A stretch of DNA of 64,000 nt from Pseudomonas hormoni (GCF_018502625.1 NZ_CP075566.1:4264001-4328000); one strand, 5' to 3'; counted from the stretch's first letter, positions 28,243-40,572 are shown. Notes: generated by a model not told the origin, from the sequence alone. Numbers and translations: made by a program.

Positions 28243-28761
28243 GTGAGTCAATCGCGCTTCAATCATGTCTTCATCGCCCAGCGGGTTTCGCTGCTGCGCA
28301 CGTTGGAGCGGATGGTCAACAATCACAGCACCGCCGAAGACCTCCTGCAGGAAACCTACCTGCGCGTGACCCGAGCGCTCAGCGAGCGGGCCATCGATCA
28401 CCTTGAACCCTTCGTTTTCCAGACCGCTCGCAACCTGGCGCTGGACCATTTGCGTGCACGGCGCATTCAGTCCCGCACGATGCTCGAAGACGTCCCGCCG
28501 GACGTGGTGGAAAGCATCGCCGCCCCCGCCAGCAGTGCCGAGGACGGCGCCCATGCCGAACAATTGCTGGAGCGTTTGAACGTGAGCCTCGGTGAACTCA
28601 GTGCCCGCCAGCAACAGATCTTCATCCTCAGTCGCCTGCACGGGCACAGTTATCTGGAGATCTCCGAGAAGCTCGGTGTGTCGTTGAGCACCGTGCAAAA
28701 GGAGTTGAAGCTGATCATGGCCATCTGCATCGGTGTCGCCGAGCGGTTAAACGGCGACTGA
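28243..28761 (+). CDS. FecI-like ECF RNA polymerase sigma factor for haem uptake
   Basis: A 172-residue ECF sigma-70 factor: region 2 (NNHSTAEDLLQETYLRVTRA, TARNLALDHLRARR) and region 4 (LSARQQQIFILSRLHGHSYL with EISEKLGVSLSTVQKELK). It starts with GTG at 28243 after a Fur box. It is followed by a FecR anti-sigma and a TonB haem receptor, so it probably transcribes the receptor in response to surface haem signalling, as HxuI does in P. aeruginosa. Confidence 0.9.
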   Translation: MSQSRFNHVFIAQRVSLLRTLERMVNNHSTAEDLLQETYLRVTRALSERAIDHLEPFVFQTARNLALDHLRARRIQSRTMLEDVPPDVVESIAAPASSAEDGAHAEQLLERLNVSLGELSARQQQIFILSRLHGHSYLEISEKLGVSLSTVQKELKLIMAICIGVAERLNGD

Positions 28762-28843
28762 GCACGCCAGGCTTTGCTACCCTTGCCCACTTTCAGGCTT
28801 CACTAATAAAACAGCCGTGCAAAGACACTGCCGAGGAAACACC

Positions 28844-29809
28844 GTGACGGACACCCACCGCTCCCCTCCGCCCTCCCCGGCGCGGGACGCCGCAAGCGCG
28901 ATGGACCAGGCTTTGGACTGGTTGATCGTCATGGGCAGTCCGAGCGAGGAACAGACTCGACAGTTCCACCAATGGCTGGACGCCGATCTCCTGCATGCCG
29001 AGGCATTTGCCAAGGCCCAGGCAATCTGGGATGGCCCGCAAGTCGTTCAATGCGCGCAAAACCTGGCCGCCCTGCCGCCCAAAGTGACTGTGCTGTCGCG
29101 CCTGCGCCCACACTGGAAACCGCTGGCCACCGCTGCCGTGCTGATCCTCGGTTTGTTCAGCTTCAGCAATGTGCCGATGCGCCTTCAGGCCGATCACTTG
29201 ACCGTGGTCGGTGAACGCCAGCGCCTGCAACTGGAAGATGGCTCGAAGGTCCTGCTCAATACCAATTCGGCGTTCTCCAGCACCATCAATGATCAACGGC
29301 GTGTCGCCCGCTTGTATCAGGGCGAAGCGTTTTTCGAAGTGCCAGCCCATCTCGGCCAGCCATTGGAAATCGATGCCGGCCCGGTGCAGGCCAGCGTGCA
29401 CGACACGGCGTTCGCCGTGCGTTACCTCGATGGCGTGACCCAGGTTCGCGTGCAGCGCGGCGATGTCGATTTGCGCGCTACTCGCGACGACGCGCGAATC
29501 CGCTTGTCCGCTGGCGAGAGCATCCGCATCGGCCCTAACGGTTTCGACCGGCCCGCCAAGCTCGACGCCGCGACCGACCTGGCCTGGGTCCAGGGCCGAC
29601 TGGTGTTCGAGAACTGCCCGCTGAGCCAGGTGCTGGCCGAGCTGCGGCGCTACTACCCGGGCTGGATCATCAACACCAACGAACAGTTGGCGGACGTCGC
29701 TGTGACCGGCAATTACCGTCTCGACCAGCCGCTGGACGTGGTCCGTTCGCTGGCGCACATCACCTCGGCGCGGCTCCAGGAATTCCCCGCGCTGGTCATC
29801 CTGAACTAA
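28844..29809 (+). CDS. FecR-like anti-sigma regulator
   Basis: A 321-residue single-pass membrane protein. The cytoplasmic N-terminus (DQALDWLIVMGSPSEEQTRQ) binds sigma; a helix (LATAAVLILGLFSFS) lies near residue 90-105; the periplasmic FecR domain has LEDGSKVLLNTNSAFS and YQGEAFFEV. It relays the signal from the receptor's N-terminal domain. GTG at 28844 was chosen because GAGGAA lies 6 nt upstream; an ATG-equivalent nine codons earlier has no site. Confidence 0.9.
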   Translation: MTDTHRSPPPSPARDAASAMDQALDWLIVMGSPSEEQTRQFHQWLDADLLHAEAFAKAQAIWDGPQVVQCAQNLAALPPKVTVLSRLRPHWKPLATAAVLILGLFSFSNVPMRLQADHLTVVGERQRLQLEDGSKVLLNTNSAFSSTINDQRRVARLYQGEAFFEVPAHLGQPLEIDAGPVQASVHDTAFAVRYLDGVTQVRVQRGDVDLRATRDDARIRLSAGESIRIGPNGFDRPAKLDAATDLAWVQGRLVFENCPLSQVLAELRRYYPGWIINTNEQLADVAVTGNYRLDQPLDVVRSLAHITSARLQEFPALVILN

Positions 29810-29827
29810 ATGAGAATTATTTTTACT
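29810..29827. promoter_or_regulatory. Weak Fur-like / AT-rich site before the haem receptor
   Basis: AATGAGAATTATTTTTAC, immediately after the fecR stop. It partly matches the Fur hexamer repeats. The 122-bp gap to the receptor gene could also hold the ECF promoter, which I cannot define. Confidence 0.35.
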
Positions 29828-29931
29828 CGATAGCTGAAGCTCGTACGTCTCGTTATAGCCAATGCAATTGATTCGCATCTTCAGATGCCAATCAGCACCT
29901 ATAAAGATTCGTGCGACACGGAGCGCTATCG

Positions 29932-32550
<2,619 letters not shown>

Positions 32551-32565
32551 TCCTGCCCACTTCGC

Positions 32566-32602
32566 TGCGCGGTTTTTATAGAACCGCACAGTGAGGTTTT
32601 TT
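32566..32602 (+). terminator. Terminator or attenuator between the haem receptor and haem oxygenase genes
   Basis: Stem TGCGCGGTT / AACCGCACA (one mismatch), then TGAGG and a run of seven T. It lies 63 bp before the haem oxygenase start, so it may lower read-through within the unit. Confidence 0.55.
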
Positions 32603-32664
32603 TACGCTCAGGCGTCTTCTTGTTCGTCTCGTTACCAAGCGCCTCTTTTCTTAAAGGATTTCTC

Positions 32665-33273
32665 ATGACTACCCAGGACACTGCTCAACGCCCGGCTTTG
32701 CGTTCGCAACGTTTGAACCAGATCACGAACGAGCCACACACCAAACTCGACGCCTTGGTCAAAACCCACGCGCCGTTCGAAACCCAGGCCAACTTCGCCC
32801 GTTTCGTGGTTGCACAGTATTTGTTCCAGTCGGAACTGGTGGGGCTGTACAACGATGCAGAACTGATCGCCATCGTTCCTGATCTGGCGGCACGCTGCCG
32901 TGCCGAAGCGGCCAAGGCTGACCTGGCCGATCTGGAAACCGAAGTGCCGGCGCCCGTCGCGGGTGCAGTGAAGAACCCGAGCAAGGCCGAAGCGCTGGGT
33001 TGGTTGTTTGTTTCCGAAGGCTCGAAGCTCGGTGCGGCGTTCCTGATCAAGCGTGCAATCGGTCTGGGCCTGAGCGAAACCTTCGGCGCCCGTCACCTCG
33101 GCGAACCGGCCGGTGGCCGCGCTGAAGGCTGGAAAAGCTTCGTCAAGACCCTGGATGGTCTGGAGCTCACTGCCCAGGAAGAAGCGGAAATGGATAAAGG
33201 TGCAATTGCTGCGTTCAACCGCTTCACCGTGTTGCTTGAACAGGCTTACGCCACCACCGCCGAACTCGCCTGA
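32665..33273 (+). CDS. hemO: Biliverdin-producing haem oxygenase
   Basis: A 202-residue bacterial haem oxygenase. Proximal His25 is in NEPHTKLDALV, and the distal glycine-rich helix is ALGWLFVSEGSKLGAAF. It opens imported haem to biliverdin and releases iron. ATG at 32665 is preceded by AAAGGA. It follows the haem receptor, giving a sigma-antisigma-receptor-oxygenase unit for iron from haem. In P. aeruginosa hemO sits elsewhere, beside a different sigma system. Confidence 0.9.
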   Translation: MTTQDTAQRPALRSQRLNQITNEPHTKLDALVKTHAPFETQANFARFVVAQYLFQSELVGLYNDAELIAIVPDLAARCRAEAAKADLADLETEVPAPVAGAVKNPSKAEALGWLFVSEGSKLGAAFLIKRAIGLGLSETFGARHLGEPAGGRAEGWKSFVKTLDGLELTAQEEAEMDKGAIAAFNRFTVLLEQAYATTAELA

Positions 33274-33283
33274 AAACACATAC

Positions 33284-33376
33284 CTGTAGGAGCAAGGCTT
33301 GCCCGCGAAGAATGCGCTGCGGTTTTTCAGACAGACCGCGTTATCGTTCTTCGCGGGCAAGCCTTGCTCCTACAGG
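33284..33376. repeat. REP/REPIN pair, family C
   Basis: Inverted copies of CTGTAGGAGCAAGGCTTGCC with a shared TTCTTCGCGGGC edge around a 45-bp centre, whose central GCGGTTTTTCAGACAGACCG is also found in the copy at 36134. Confidence 0.88.
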
Positions 33377-33391
33377 GTAAGCGTCGACCTT

Positions 33392-33784
33392 ATGACTAGC
33401 TCCGCCTCCAAACTGACCCGCATCCTGTTCGGCGCACTGGCCTACATCAGCCTGGCCATCGGCCTGATCGCCATTGTCGTCCCAGGCCTGCCCACCACCG
33501 AATTCATCCTGCTGGCCGCCTGGGCCGCGACCAAGAGCTCGCCGCGCCTGAGCGCCTGGCTGGAAAACCACCGCTTGTTCGGTCCGATCCTCAGCAACTG
33601 GCGCAACGGCAAGATCGTCGCGCGTCGCGCCAAGGTCAGCGCCACCGTCAGCATGCTGCTGTGCGCCGGACTGATGTGGGTCATGCTCGATCATGGCTGG
33701 CCGGTTTACCTCGCCATCGCCGGCATGAGCCTGGGCAATCTTTGGATCTGGTCGCGACCGGAATCAGCACCGCAACCCTTCTGA
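33392..33784 (+). CDS. DUF454 (YbaN) inner-membrane protein
   Basis: A 130-residue membrane protein with about three hydrophobic helices and the DUF454 pattern GLIAIVVPGLPTTEFILLAA followed by NHRLFGPILSNWRNG. In several pseudomonads the gene lies beside haem oxygenase or haem genes; its role is unknown. The ATG at 33392 follows the REP element directly, so its ribosome-binding site (CAGGG) overlaps the repeat end. Confidence 0.85.
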   Translation: MTSSASKLTRILFGALAYISLAIGLIAIVVPGLPTTEFILLAAWAATKSSPRLSAWLENHRLFGPILSNWRNGKIVARRAKVSATVSMLLCAGLMWVMLDHGWPVYLAIAGMSLGNLWIWSRPESAPQPF

Positions 33785-33983
33785 AGCACACCGCGATTTT
33801 TCCCGTTTTACGCCGCTTTTCGGCACATTTTTCCGCGCAAACGTTCAACCATGACCGTTCGTCGGAGCCACCATCATGCAACTTCGCCCCTCGCCGATTG
33901 CAGTGAATGGCGCTGAATGGACTTGGCGAACCGGGTCGACCTCGACTCACAGCCAACACCTCATTCATTCGCGAGTTCGTCCT

Positions 33984-36122
33984 ATGTTCGACTCTCTGTC
34001 CATCCGCCTGAAAATCGTTCTGCTCTCCGGTCTCTGCCTGCTGGGCGTGGTTGTCCTGATCGTCAGCATGAACTTCTACCAGACCAATCAGAACGATGAA
34101 CTGGTCAGCGCCTCCAGCCGCAAAATGCTCACCGACAGTGTGCAGGACCTGCTTGAGGCCAAGGCCGCCGAGCAGGCGGTGCGGGTGCAGAAGACGTTCG
34201 GCGAAAGCCAGCTGGTGGTGACCGCCCTGGCGGACCAGATCAAGGACATGCGCAACATGGCGGCCAAGCGTTCGCTTGAGGCCGGTGCCCTGCGGGAAGA
34301 GTTGAACCAGAGCCTGAAAACCGCGTTCGAGCGCAACAGCAAGGTGCTGGGGATCTGGCTGGCGTTCGAGCCCAACGGCCTGGACGGCAAGGACAGCGAG
34401 TTCGCCAATGACGCCGCTCGCCAGTCCAACGAAGCCGGTCGTTTCGCCAGTTACTGGAGCCGTGCCGGCGGTGCCGCGCTCAACACGATCATGGTCGAAG
34501 ACGACATGACCAAAACCACCTTGAGCCTCAGCGGTACCCCTTACAACAGCTGGTACACCTGCCCTCGCGACAGCAAGCGCACCTGCCTGCTGGACCCGTA
34601 TGCCGACACCGTCGGCGGCAAGGAAATGCTGATGACCACCATTTCCGTACCCCTGTTGGTGGACGGCAAATCCATCGGCGTGGTCGGTGTGGACATCGCC
34701 CTCGATGCCCTGCAGGCAGCGGCTGTCGATTCCCAGCGTGATCTGTTCAACGGCGCCGGGCACATGCTGATTGTCTCGGGCAGCGGCGTGCTCGCCGGGT
34801 ACAGCGTCGACGCGAGCAAGGTCGGCAAAAGTATCGGCGACACCTTGGGCGCCGAGGGCAAGGATGTCCTGCAGTTGCTCAGCGGTGGCGTACCGAAAAT
34901 TCTCGAACAAGGCGACTTGATCCGTGCGGTGTACCCGGTCAGCCCAATCAGTGATTCCAAAGCCTGGGGCGTGGTGATCGACCTGCCGAAACAAGTGCTG
35001 CTGGCCGATTCGGTGAAGCTGCAAGCGGTCCTCGATGACGCCCAGCAAAGCGGCACGATCAAAGCAGTGCTGGTGGCGGTCGCTGCCGGCCTTGTCGGTC
35101 TGTTGTTGATCTGGCTGACGGCATCGGGCGTGACCCGGCCGATCAACAGCGTGGCCGAGATGCTCAAGGCGATTGCCAGTGGCGACGGCGACCTGACGCA
35201 GCGTCTGCACTACAGCAAGAAAGATGAACTGGGGGAACTGGTCAGCTGGTTCAACCGCTTCCTCGACAAGCTGCAACCGACCATCGCCCAGATCAAACAG
35301 AGCATCACCGACGCCCGTGGCACCGCCGACCAGTCTTCTGAAATCGCCCGCCAGACCAGCGAAGGCATGCAGGTGCAGTTCCGCGAAATCGACCAGGTGG
35401 CCACCGCGTCCAACGAAATGAGCGCCACCGCTCATGACGTCGCCAACAGCGCCTCGAGCGCGGCCAACGCGGCCAAAGGTGCGGATCAATCGGCCCGCGA
35501 TGGCATGTCGATCATCGAACGCAGCACTCGCGACATCAATCAACTGGCCGACGAAGTCAGCAAGGCTGTCACCGAAGTCGAAGCATTGGCGGTGAACAGC
35601 GAGCAGATCGGATCGGTGCTGGAAGTCATCCGCAGCATCGCCGAACAGACCAACTTGCTGGCGCTCAACGCCGCCATCGAAGCGGCCCGTGCCGGGGAAA
35701 GCGGTCGTGGCTTTGCGGTGGTGGCCGACGAAGTGCGCAACCTCGCCAAACGCACCCAGGACTCGGTGGAAGAAATCCGCCTCGTCATCGAACGCATCCA
35801 GTCGGGCACCCGCGGCGTAGTCGCCACCATGCATTCGAGCCAGACCCAGGCCCACAGCAACGCCGGGCAGATCCAGCAAGCCGTGCAAGCCTTGAGCAAA
35901 ATCAGCGACGCAGTCACCGTGATCAGCGACATGAACCTGCAAATCGCCAGCGCCGCCGAACAGCAAAGCGCCGTGGCCGAAGAGGTCAACCGCAACGTCT
36001 CGGCGATCCGCACCGTCACCGAAACCCTGACTGGCCAGGCCACCGAATCGGCGCAAATCAGCAGCCAGCTCAACGCCTTGACCAACCACCAGATGAAATT
36101 GATGGATCAGTTCCGGGTGTAG
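33984..36122 (+). CDS. Methyl-accepting chemotaxis protein with double-Cache sensor
   Basis: A 712-residue chemoreceptor. First helix about residues 9-30, a periplasmic dCache domain to about 355 ([33 protein letters not shown]), second helix 361-384, HAMP, then the signalling hairpin with [19 protein letters not shown] near 552-570. No C-terminal CheR-binding pentapeptide. The WY and following DPY pattern resembles amino-acid/amine Cache domains, but the full amino-acid motif is not clear, so the ligand is open. An in-frame ATG 36 codons upstream (33876) has a GGAGCC site; I prefer 33984, where family homology begins. Confidence 0.88.
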   Translation: MFDSLSIRLKIVLLSGLCLLGVVVLIVSMNFYQTNQNDELVSASSRKMLTDSVQDLLEAKAAEQAVRVQKTFGESQLVVTALADQIKDMRNMAAKRSLEAGALREELNQSLKTAFERNSKVLGIWLAFEPNGLDGKDSEFANDAARQSNEAGRFASYWSRAGGAALNTIMVEDDMTKTTLSLSGTPYNSWYTCPRDSKRTCLLDPYADTVGGKEMLMTTISVPLLVDGKSIGVVGVDIALDALQAAAVDSQRDLFNGAGHMLIVSGSGVLAGYSVDASKVGKSIGDTLGAEGKDVLQLLSGGVPKILEQGDLIRAVYPVSPISDSKAWGVVIDLPKQVLLADSVKLQAVLDDAQQSGTIKAVLVAVAAGLVGLLLIWLTASGVTRPINSVAEMLKAIASGDGDLTQRLHYSKKDELGELVSWFNRFLDKLQPTIAQIKQSITDARGTADQSSEIARQTSEGMQVQFREIDQVATASNEMSATAHDVANSASSAANAAKGADQSARDGMSIIERSTRDINQLADEVSKAVTEVEALAVNSEQIGSVLEVIRSIAEQTNLLALNAAIEAARAGESGRGFAVVADEVRNLAKRTQDSVEEIRLVIERIQSGTRGVVATMHSSQTQAHSNAGQIQQAVQALSKISDAVTVISDMNLQIASAAEQQSAVAEEVNRNVSAIRTVTETLTGQATESAQISSQLNALTNHQMKLMDQFRV

Positions 36123-36133
36123 CTCTTCGCTTT

Positions 36134-36225
36134 TGTAGGAGCGAGGCTTGCCCGCGAAGAATACGCCGCGGTCTTTCAGACAGACCGCGTTATCGTTCTT
36201 CGCGGGCAAGCCTCGCTCCTACAGG
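36134..36225. repeat. REP/REPIN pair, family C
   Basis: Inverted copies of TGTAGGAGCGAGGCTTGCCC; almost the same as the element at 33284, including the central TTTCAGACAGACCGCGTTAT. Confidence 0.88.
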
Positions 36226-36291
36226 GGGTGATTTCATCCGGGCAGCCCGTGTTTTGATCTATGATCGAGCTCTCGCTCCGGAGGGCCTTCG

Positions 36292-37623
36292 ATGACTGAT
36301 TTACTCACGTCCATTCAAGCCGCACTCGGCTTGTCCCGCACCCCGATTCCGTTCACCTCGAGTGGCGCCCTGCCCTCGGCGTTTGCCGTCACCGACCTGG
36401 CCTGCGCCAGCATCGCCGCCGCCGGCCAGGCTGCCAGCGAATGGCTGCAGCAGCAGACCGGGCGCTTGCCCAACCTTGAAGTCGACCGGCGCCTCGCATC
36501 TTTCTGGTTCGCGACCTCGATCCGCCCCGTCGGTTGGAGCGTTCCACCGCTGTGGGACCCGGTTGCCGGCGACTACGCGACCAACGATGGCTGGATCCGC
36601 CTGCACACCAACGCGCCTCATCACCGCGCGGCCGCTGAAAGCGTGCTCGGCGCGTGTGCCGACCGCGCAGACGTGGCGAGCAAGGTTGCGCAATGGGCGA
36701 AAACCGATCTGGAACAGGCCGTGATCGACGCCGGTGGCTGCGCCGCCGAAATGCGTACCTGGGCGCAATGGCAAGCGCACCCACAAGGTTTGGCCGTGAA
36801 CGCCGAGCCGTTGATTCAGTTCAGCGCCGGTAACCCGCAACAGCCGAAACTGTGGAAAGGTTCGGTGGCGCAACCGCTGGCCGGGATCAAGGTGCTGGAC
36901 CTCACACGCGTGCTCGCGGGGCCCATCGCCAGTCGTTTTCTCGCGGGCCTCGGCGCCGATGTCTTGCGTATCGACCCACCGACCTGGAACGAACCCGGCG
37001 TTGTGCCGGAAGTCACGTTGGGCAAACGTTGCGCAAGGCTGGACCTGCACAACCAGGACGATCGAGCCGTGTTCGACAGCCTGCTCAAGGACGCCGACAT
37101 TTTGCTCCACGGCTACCGCGCCGACGCATTGGACAGGTTGGGTTACGGTGTCGCCGAGCGCCAAATACTGGCGCCCGGCCTGATTGATGTGTGCCTCAAC
37201 GCCTATGGCTGGAGTGGTCCATGGCAGAACCGTCGCGGCTTCGACAGCCTGGTGCAGATGAGCAGCGGGATTGCCGAGGCGGGGATGCAGTGGAAGAAAG
37301 CGGACAAGCCGACGCCCTTGCCGGTGCAGGCGCTGGATCATGCGACGGGGTATTTGATGGCGGCTGCGGCGATTACCTTATTGGGACGTGGTGGGTCAGC
37401 CAGATTGTCGTTGGCGCGGACGGCGAAGTTGTTAATTGAAAACGGTGCTGGAACGGATGAAGCGCTGCGGGCTGAAGACGCCAGCGATCAGGGCCTGTTG
37501 GTTGAGCAGACGCCATGGGGTCCGGCGCATCGGTTGCAAGTGCCGCTGAAAATCACCGGAACGCCATTGCAGTGGGCACTGCCGGCAGCTGAATTGGGTT
37601 CTCATCGCGCGCAGTGGTGGTGA
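36292..37623 (+). CDS. CoA-transferase family III protein with permuted domains
   Basis: A 443-residue CaiB/BaiF-type protein. The family's normal N-terminal Rossmann start (PLAGIKVLDLTRVLAGPIAS) appears only at residue ~196, and the catalytic Asp is Asp349 in VQALDHATGY. The segment before it (DGWIRLHTNAPHHRA ... EEMRTWAQWQAHPQG-like, residues ~95-185) looks like the family's usual middle domain, so the order is reversed. The normal C-terminus is short. It may be a circular permutation; the substrate is unknown. The last ~80 codons use less GC-rich third positions than the rest. Confidence 0.78.
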   Translation: MTDLLTSIQAALGLSRTPIPFTSSGALPSAFAVTDLACASIAAAGQAASEWLQQQTGRLPNLEVDRRLASFWFATSIRPVGWSVPPLWDPVAGDYATNDGWIRLHTNAPHHRAAAESVLGACADRADVASKVAQWAKTDLEQAVIDAGGCAAEMRTWAQWQAHPQGLAVNAEPLIQFSAGNPQQPKLWKGSVAQPLAGIKVLDLTRVLAGPIASRFLAGLGADVLRIDPPTWNEPGVVPEVTLGKRCARLDLHNQDDRAVFDSLLKDADILLHGYRADALDRLGYGVAERQILAPGLIDVCLNAYGWSGPWQNRRGFDSLVQMSSGIAEAGMQWKKADKPTPLPVQALDHATGYLMAAAAITLLGRGGSARLSLARTAKLLIENGAGTDEALRAEDASDQGLLVEQTPWGPAHRLQVPLKITGTPLQWALPAAELGSHRAQWW

Positions 37624-37634
37624 CCGTTCTGGCC

Positions 37635-37777
37635 CCATCGCCAGCAGGCTGGCTCCCACAGTGAATCTGTATCGATCACAAAACCTGTGGAAGCCAGCCA
37701 AACCAAATCATCAAAATCAAGACAGTTGATTTATGTCGATCACAAAACCTGTGGGAGCCAGCCTGCTGGCGATGAGG
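37635..37777. repeat. REP/REPIN, family E (GTGGGAGCCAGCCTGCTGGCG), with duplicated half
   Basis: Inverted copies of CCATCGCCAGCAGGCTGGCT and its complement at the two ends. A truncated extra copy with TCGATCACAAAACCTGTGG is repeated directly at about 37672 and 37737, so the right half has been partly duplicated. Confidence 0.8.
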
Positions 37778-37791
37778 CCGGAACAAACAAC

Positions 37792-38655
37792 TCAATCCAT
37801 CCGGCTCAGCGATGTCCATAGCAACTGCGCCGCATACCCTCGAAAAGGCCGCCAAGCCTCTGCCCGCCGCAACAAATCCCGAGCCGTCAGCGGTCCACCT
37901 TCAAGCGCCGCCAGCGCATTGATAAGCCCCACATCCCCCGATGGAAACGCATCCATCTCCCGCAACTGCCGCAACGCAATGTACTGCGCCGTCCAGTCGC
38001 CAATCCCGTGCAACGCCAGCAACCGCGCCACACCGCCCTCACGCCCCGGTTCAAACAGTAACGGATCGTCAAGCAACGCCTGAGCCACACCCGACAACGT
38101 CCGGCCACGACTTTTCGGCATGCCCAGCGTCGCCAGATCCGCCTCCGCCAAAACGGACGCTTCAGGAAACACAGACGTGACACCGGGCAAAACAGACGCC
38201 AAAGGCTGCCCATACTGCGCCACCAGTTTCCCCGCCAACCGGATCGCCGCGCTCACCGTAATCTGCTGACCCAACACCGCACGGATCGCCAGTTCCAGAC
38301 CGTCCCACGCCCCCGGAACCCGCAACCCCGGCCGCTCGGCAATCAACCGCGCCATCAACGGATCAGTCTTCAACTGCCGATGGATCGTCGGCAGGTGCGC
38401 ATCCAGATCAAACATCCGCCGCAGCCGCACAACGATCTCCGGCACCGCCGAAGGATCGGGAAAATCCAGCACCACTTGCAACGCATCGCCCACCACTGGC
38501 TTGATCGAAAACGTACCGTGAACACCGTTCAAGCCGATGCTGCGCGAATACACGCCATCGAGCACCGTCTCCATCCCGACCACGGCCCGCGCCGACAAAA
38601 AACCCAGCATCGCCGGCCAGTCATAGGGCGGCTGGTACTCCAGCAACAACCTCAC
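37792..38655 (-). CDS. alkA: DNA-3-methyladenine glycosylase II
   Basis: A 287-residue HhH-GPD DNA glycosylase that removes alkylated purines. The helix-hairpin-helix is LLALHGIGDWTAQYIALR, the catalytic Asp241 lies in AFPSGDVGL, and the N-terminal AlkA domain has MRLLLEYQPPYDW. The ARAVLGQQITV helix is conserved. It overlaps the stop of the upstream antiporter gene by 4 nt, so the pair is translationally coupled, an unusual partner. Confidence 0.9.
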   Translation of the reverse strand: MRLLLEYQPPYDWPAMLGFLSARAVVGMETVLDGVYSRSIGLNGVHGTFSIKPVVGDALQVVLDFPDPSAVPEIVVRLRRMFDLDAHLPTIHRQLKTDPLMARLIAERPGLRVPGAWDGLELAIRAVLGQQITVSAAIRLAGKLVAQYGQPLASVLPGVTSVFPEASVLAEADLATLGMPKSRGRTLSGVAQALLDDPLLFEPGREGGVARLLALHGIGDWTAQYIALRQLREMDAFPSGDVGLINALAALEGGPLTARDLLRRAEAWRPFRGYAAQLLWTSLSRMD

Positions 38656-40079
38656 AGCGACAGCAAGCCGCTGTACAAACCGTAGGCCGCCAGCCCCGCA
38701 CCAGCGATCACGCAGGTAAAAATCCCTTTCTCGACATGGGTGAACAACGGTTCGCCCTGCTCATGTTTGGCCTTGGCGAACAGAATCACCCCCGGCGCAT
38801 ACAGCAGCGCCGAGAGCAGCAAATATTTGACCCCGCCGGCATACAACAGCCACACCGCATAACTCAGCGCGATGCCGCCAATCAGCAAGTCTTTGGTGCG
38901 CTCCGCCGACGCATGCTCGTAGGTTTCACCCCGCCCGCTCAACAGCACCGCATAGGCCGCCGACCACAGATACGGCACCAGAATCATCGACGACGCGAGG
39001 TAGATCAGGCTGGTGTAAGTGCCCTCTGAAAACAGCGTGATCAACAGGAAAATCTGGATCATCACGTTGGTCAGCCACAGCGCATTGACCGGCACATGGT
39101 TGGCGTTTTCCTTTTTCAGGAAGGCCGGCATGGTTTTGTCTTTGGCCGTGGCGAACAGGATCTCGGCGCAGAGCAGCGCCCAGGACAACAGCGCACCGAG
39201 CAGCGAAATCGCCAGGCCAATGCTGATCAACAAAGCACCCCAGGGCCCGACGATATGCTCCAGCACCGCCGCCAGTGACGGGTTCTGCAGATTGGCCAAT
39301 TCCGGCTGACTCATGATCCCCAGCGACAACACATTCACCAGCACCAACAGCGCCAGCACGCCGACAAAACCGATGACCGTCGCGCGCCCGACATCCGAAC
39401 GTTTCTCCGCCCGCGCCGAATAGACGCTGGCGCCTTCGATGCCGATGAACACGAATACGGTGACCAGCATCATGTTGCGCACCTGATCCATGACGCCGCC
39501 GAAATTCGGGTTGCTGCGGCCCCAGATGTCACGGGTGAAGATGTCAGCCTTGAACGCCACGGCGGCGATCACGATGAACATGATCAGCGGCACGATCTTG
39601 GCCACGGTGGTCAGCTGATTGATGAACGTCGCTTCCTTGATCCCGCGCATCACCAGAAAGTGTACGGCCCACAGCAACACCGACGCGCAGCCAATGGCGA
39701 TGGGCGTGTTGCCTTGGCCAAACACCGGAAAAAAATAACCGAGGGTGCTGAACAGCAAAACGAAGTAGCCGACGTTGCCCAGCCAGGCGCTGATCCAGTA
39801 ACCCCAGGCGGACGAAAAACCCATGTAGTCGCCGAACCCCGCCTTGGCGTAGGCATACACCCCGGAGTCCAGCTCGGGTTTGCGGTTGGCCAGCGTCTGG
39901 AACACAAAGGCCAGCGTCAGCATGCCCACGGCAGTGATCGCCCAACCGATCAATATCGCGCCAGCATCGGCTCGGGCGGCCATGTTCTGCGGCAAGGAAA
40001 AAATCCCGCCGCCAATCATCGATCCCACCACCAGCGCGATCAGTGCACTGAGTCGAAGTTTTTGCGTCGGTTGCGACAT
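38652..40079 (-). CDS. ArcD-like basic amino-acid antiporter (second copy)
   Basis: A 475-residue APC-family transporter with about 12-13 helices, starting KLRLSALIALVVGSMIGGG and sharing most motifs with the rightward ArcD at 40606 (FQTLANRKP, SAWGYWISAWLGNVGYF, ENANHVPVNALWLTN). The same length supports a duplication. It is expected to exchange arginine, ornithine or a related amino acid. The real start is 40079 (AAGGAG just upstream); the open frame continues upstream through a REP element by chance. It faces away from arcD. Confidence 0.88.
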   Translation of the reverse strand: MSQPTQKLRLSALIALVVGSMIGGGIFSLPQNMAARADAGAILIGWAITAVGMLTLAFVFQTLANRKPELDSGVYAYAKAGFGDYMGFSSAWGYWISAWLGNVGYFVLLFSTLGYFFPVFGQGNTPIAIGCASVLLWAVHFLVMRGIKEATFINQLTTVAKIVPLIMFIVIAAVAFKADIFTRDIWGRSNPNFGGVMDQVRNMMLVTVFVFIGIEGASVYSARAEKRSDVGRATVIGFVGVLALLVLVNVLSLGIMSQPELANLQNPSLAAVLEHIVGPWGALLISIGLAISLLGALLSWALLCAEILFATAKDKTMPAFLKKENANHVPVNALWLTNVMIQIFLLITLFSEGTYTSLIYLASSMILVPYLWSAAYAVLLSGRGETYEHASAERTKDLLIGGIALSYAVWLLYAGGVKYLLLSALLYAPGVILFAKAKHEQGEPLFTHVEKGIFTCVIAGAGLAAYGLYSGLLSL

Positions 40080-40110
40080 CCCAGCGTCTCCTTTTTTCCT
40101 TGCACTGAAC

Positions 40111-40206
40111 CTGTGGCGAGGGAGCTTGCTCCCGCTGGACTGCGCAGCAGTCCCTTTTTTTGAGGTCGCTTCGCAACCCAGCGGGAGCAAGCTCCCTTTG
40201 CCACAA
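40111..40206. repeat. REP/REPIN pair, family A
   Basis: Inverted copies of CTGTGGCGAGGGAGCTTGCT around a GGACTGCGCAGCAGTCC palindrome, 32 bp upstream of the second antiporter gene, in its 5' leader. Confidence 0.85.
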
Positions 40207-40530
40207 ATGGATAATTTAAATAAATAGGTAAACGGTAATAACGTTAATTCATTCATGGCAATTCACGTCTTTTATTTATAGCCGATACTTCTATAGCCAC
40301 AGCCGGCAATAGCAGTCTTGTCTGTGGATCCTAATAAATCAATTCGATACTGAAACAGCCGTCAAAAAATTTGCGGAAACGGCAAAACGAACTAGCTTAA
40401 AAACTCCAAGCGATACGAGTTATTTCCGCTTGATCTGGTCGAAGGCCTCTGGACAGGGCTTTTCCGGCGATACCGTTATGCCCGGGAAAGATTCATAAGT
40501 CTTTCATCAACAATGGAATGTGCCCATGCA

Positions 40531-40544
40531 CTGATCTAAGTCAG
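40531..40544. promoter_or_regulatory. Putative Anr box of the arcDABC promoter
   Basis: CTGATCTAAGTCAG, a perfect palindrome close to the Anr/FNR consensus TTGAT-N4-ATCAA. The -10 candidate TAATCT (40567-40572) puts the start of transcription near 40579, so the box centre is at about -41.5, the class II activator position. Confidence 0.65.
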
Positions 40545-40566
40545 CTGATTGAATGGCTAACAGAAT

Positions 40567-40572
40567 TAATCT
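40567..40572 (+). promoter_or_regulatory. Candidate -10 box of the arcD promoter
   Basis: TAATCT, placed at the right distance from the Anr box; no good -35, as expected for an activator-dependent promoter. Confidence 0.5.

Noticed and set aside
33681..36209. An 842-codon open frame antisense to the chemoreceptor
   Set aside because: Antisense shadow of the chemoreceptor gene; it begins in a REP element and has no family pattern.
40080..40256. N-terminal extension of the second ArcD-like antiporter by 59 codons
   Set aside because: The extension is coded by a REP element; the Shine-Dalgarno AAGGAG precedes the start at 40079, and homology with ArcD begins there.
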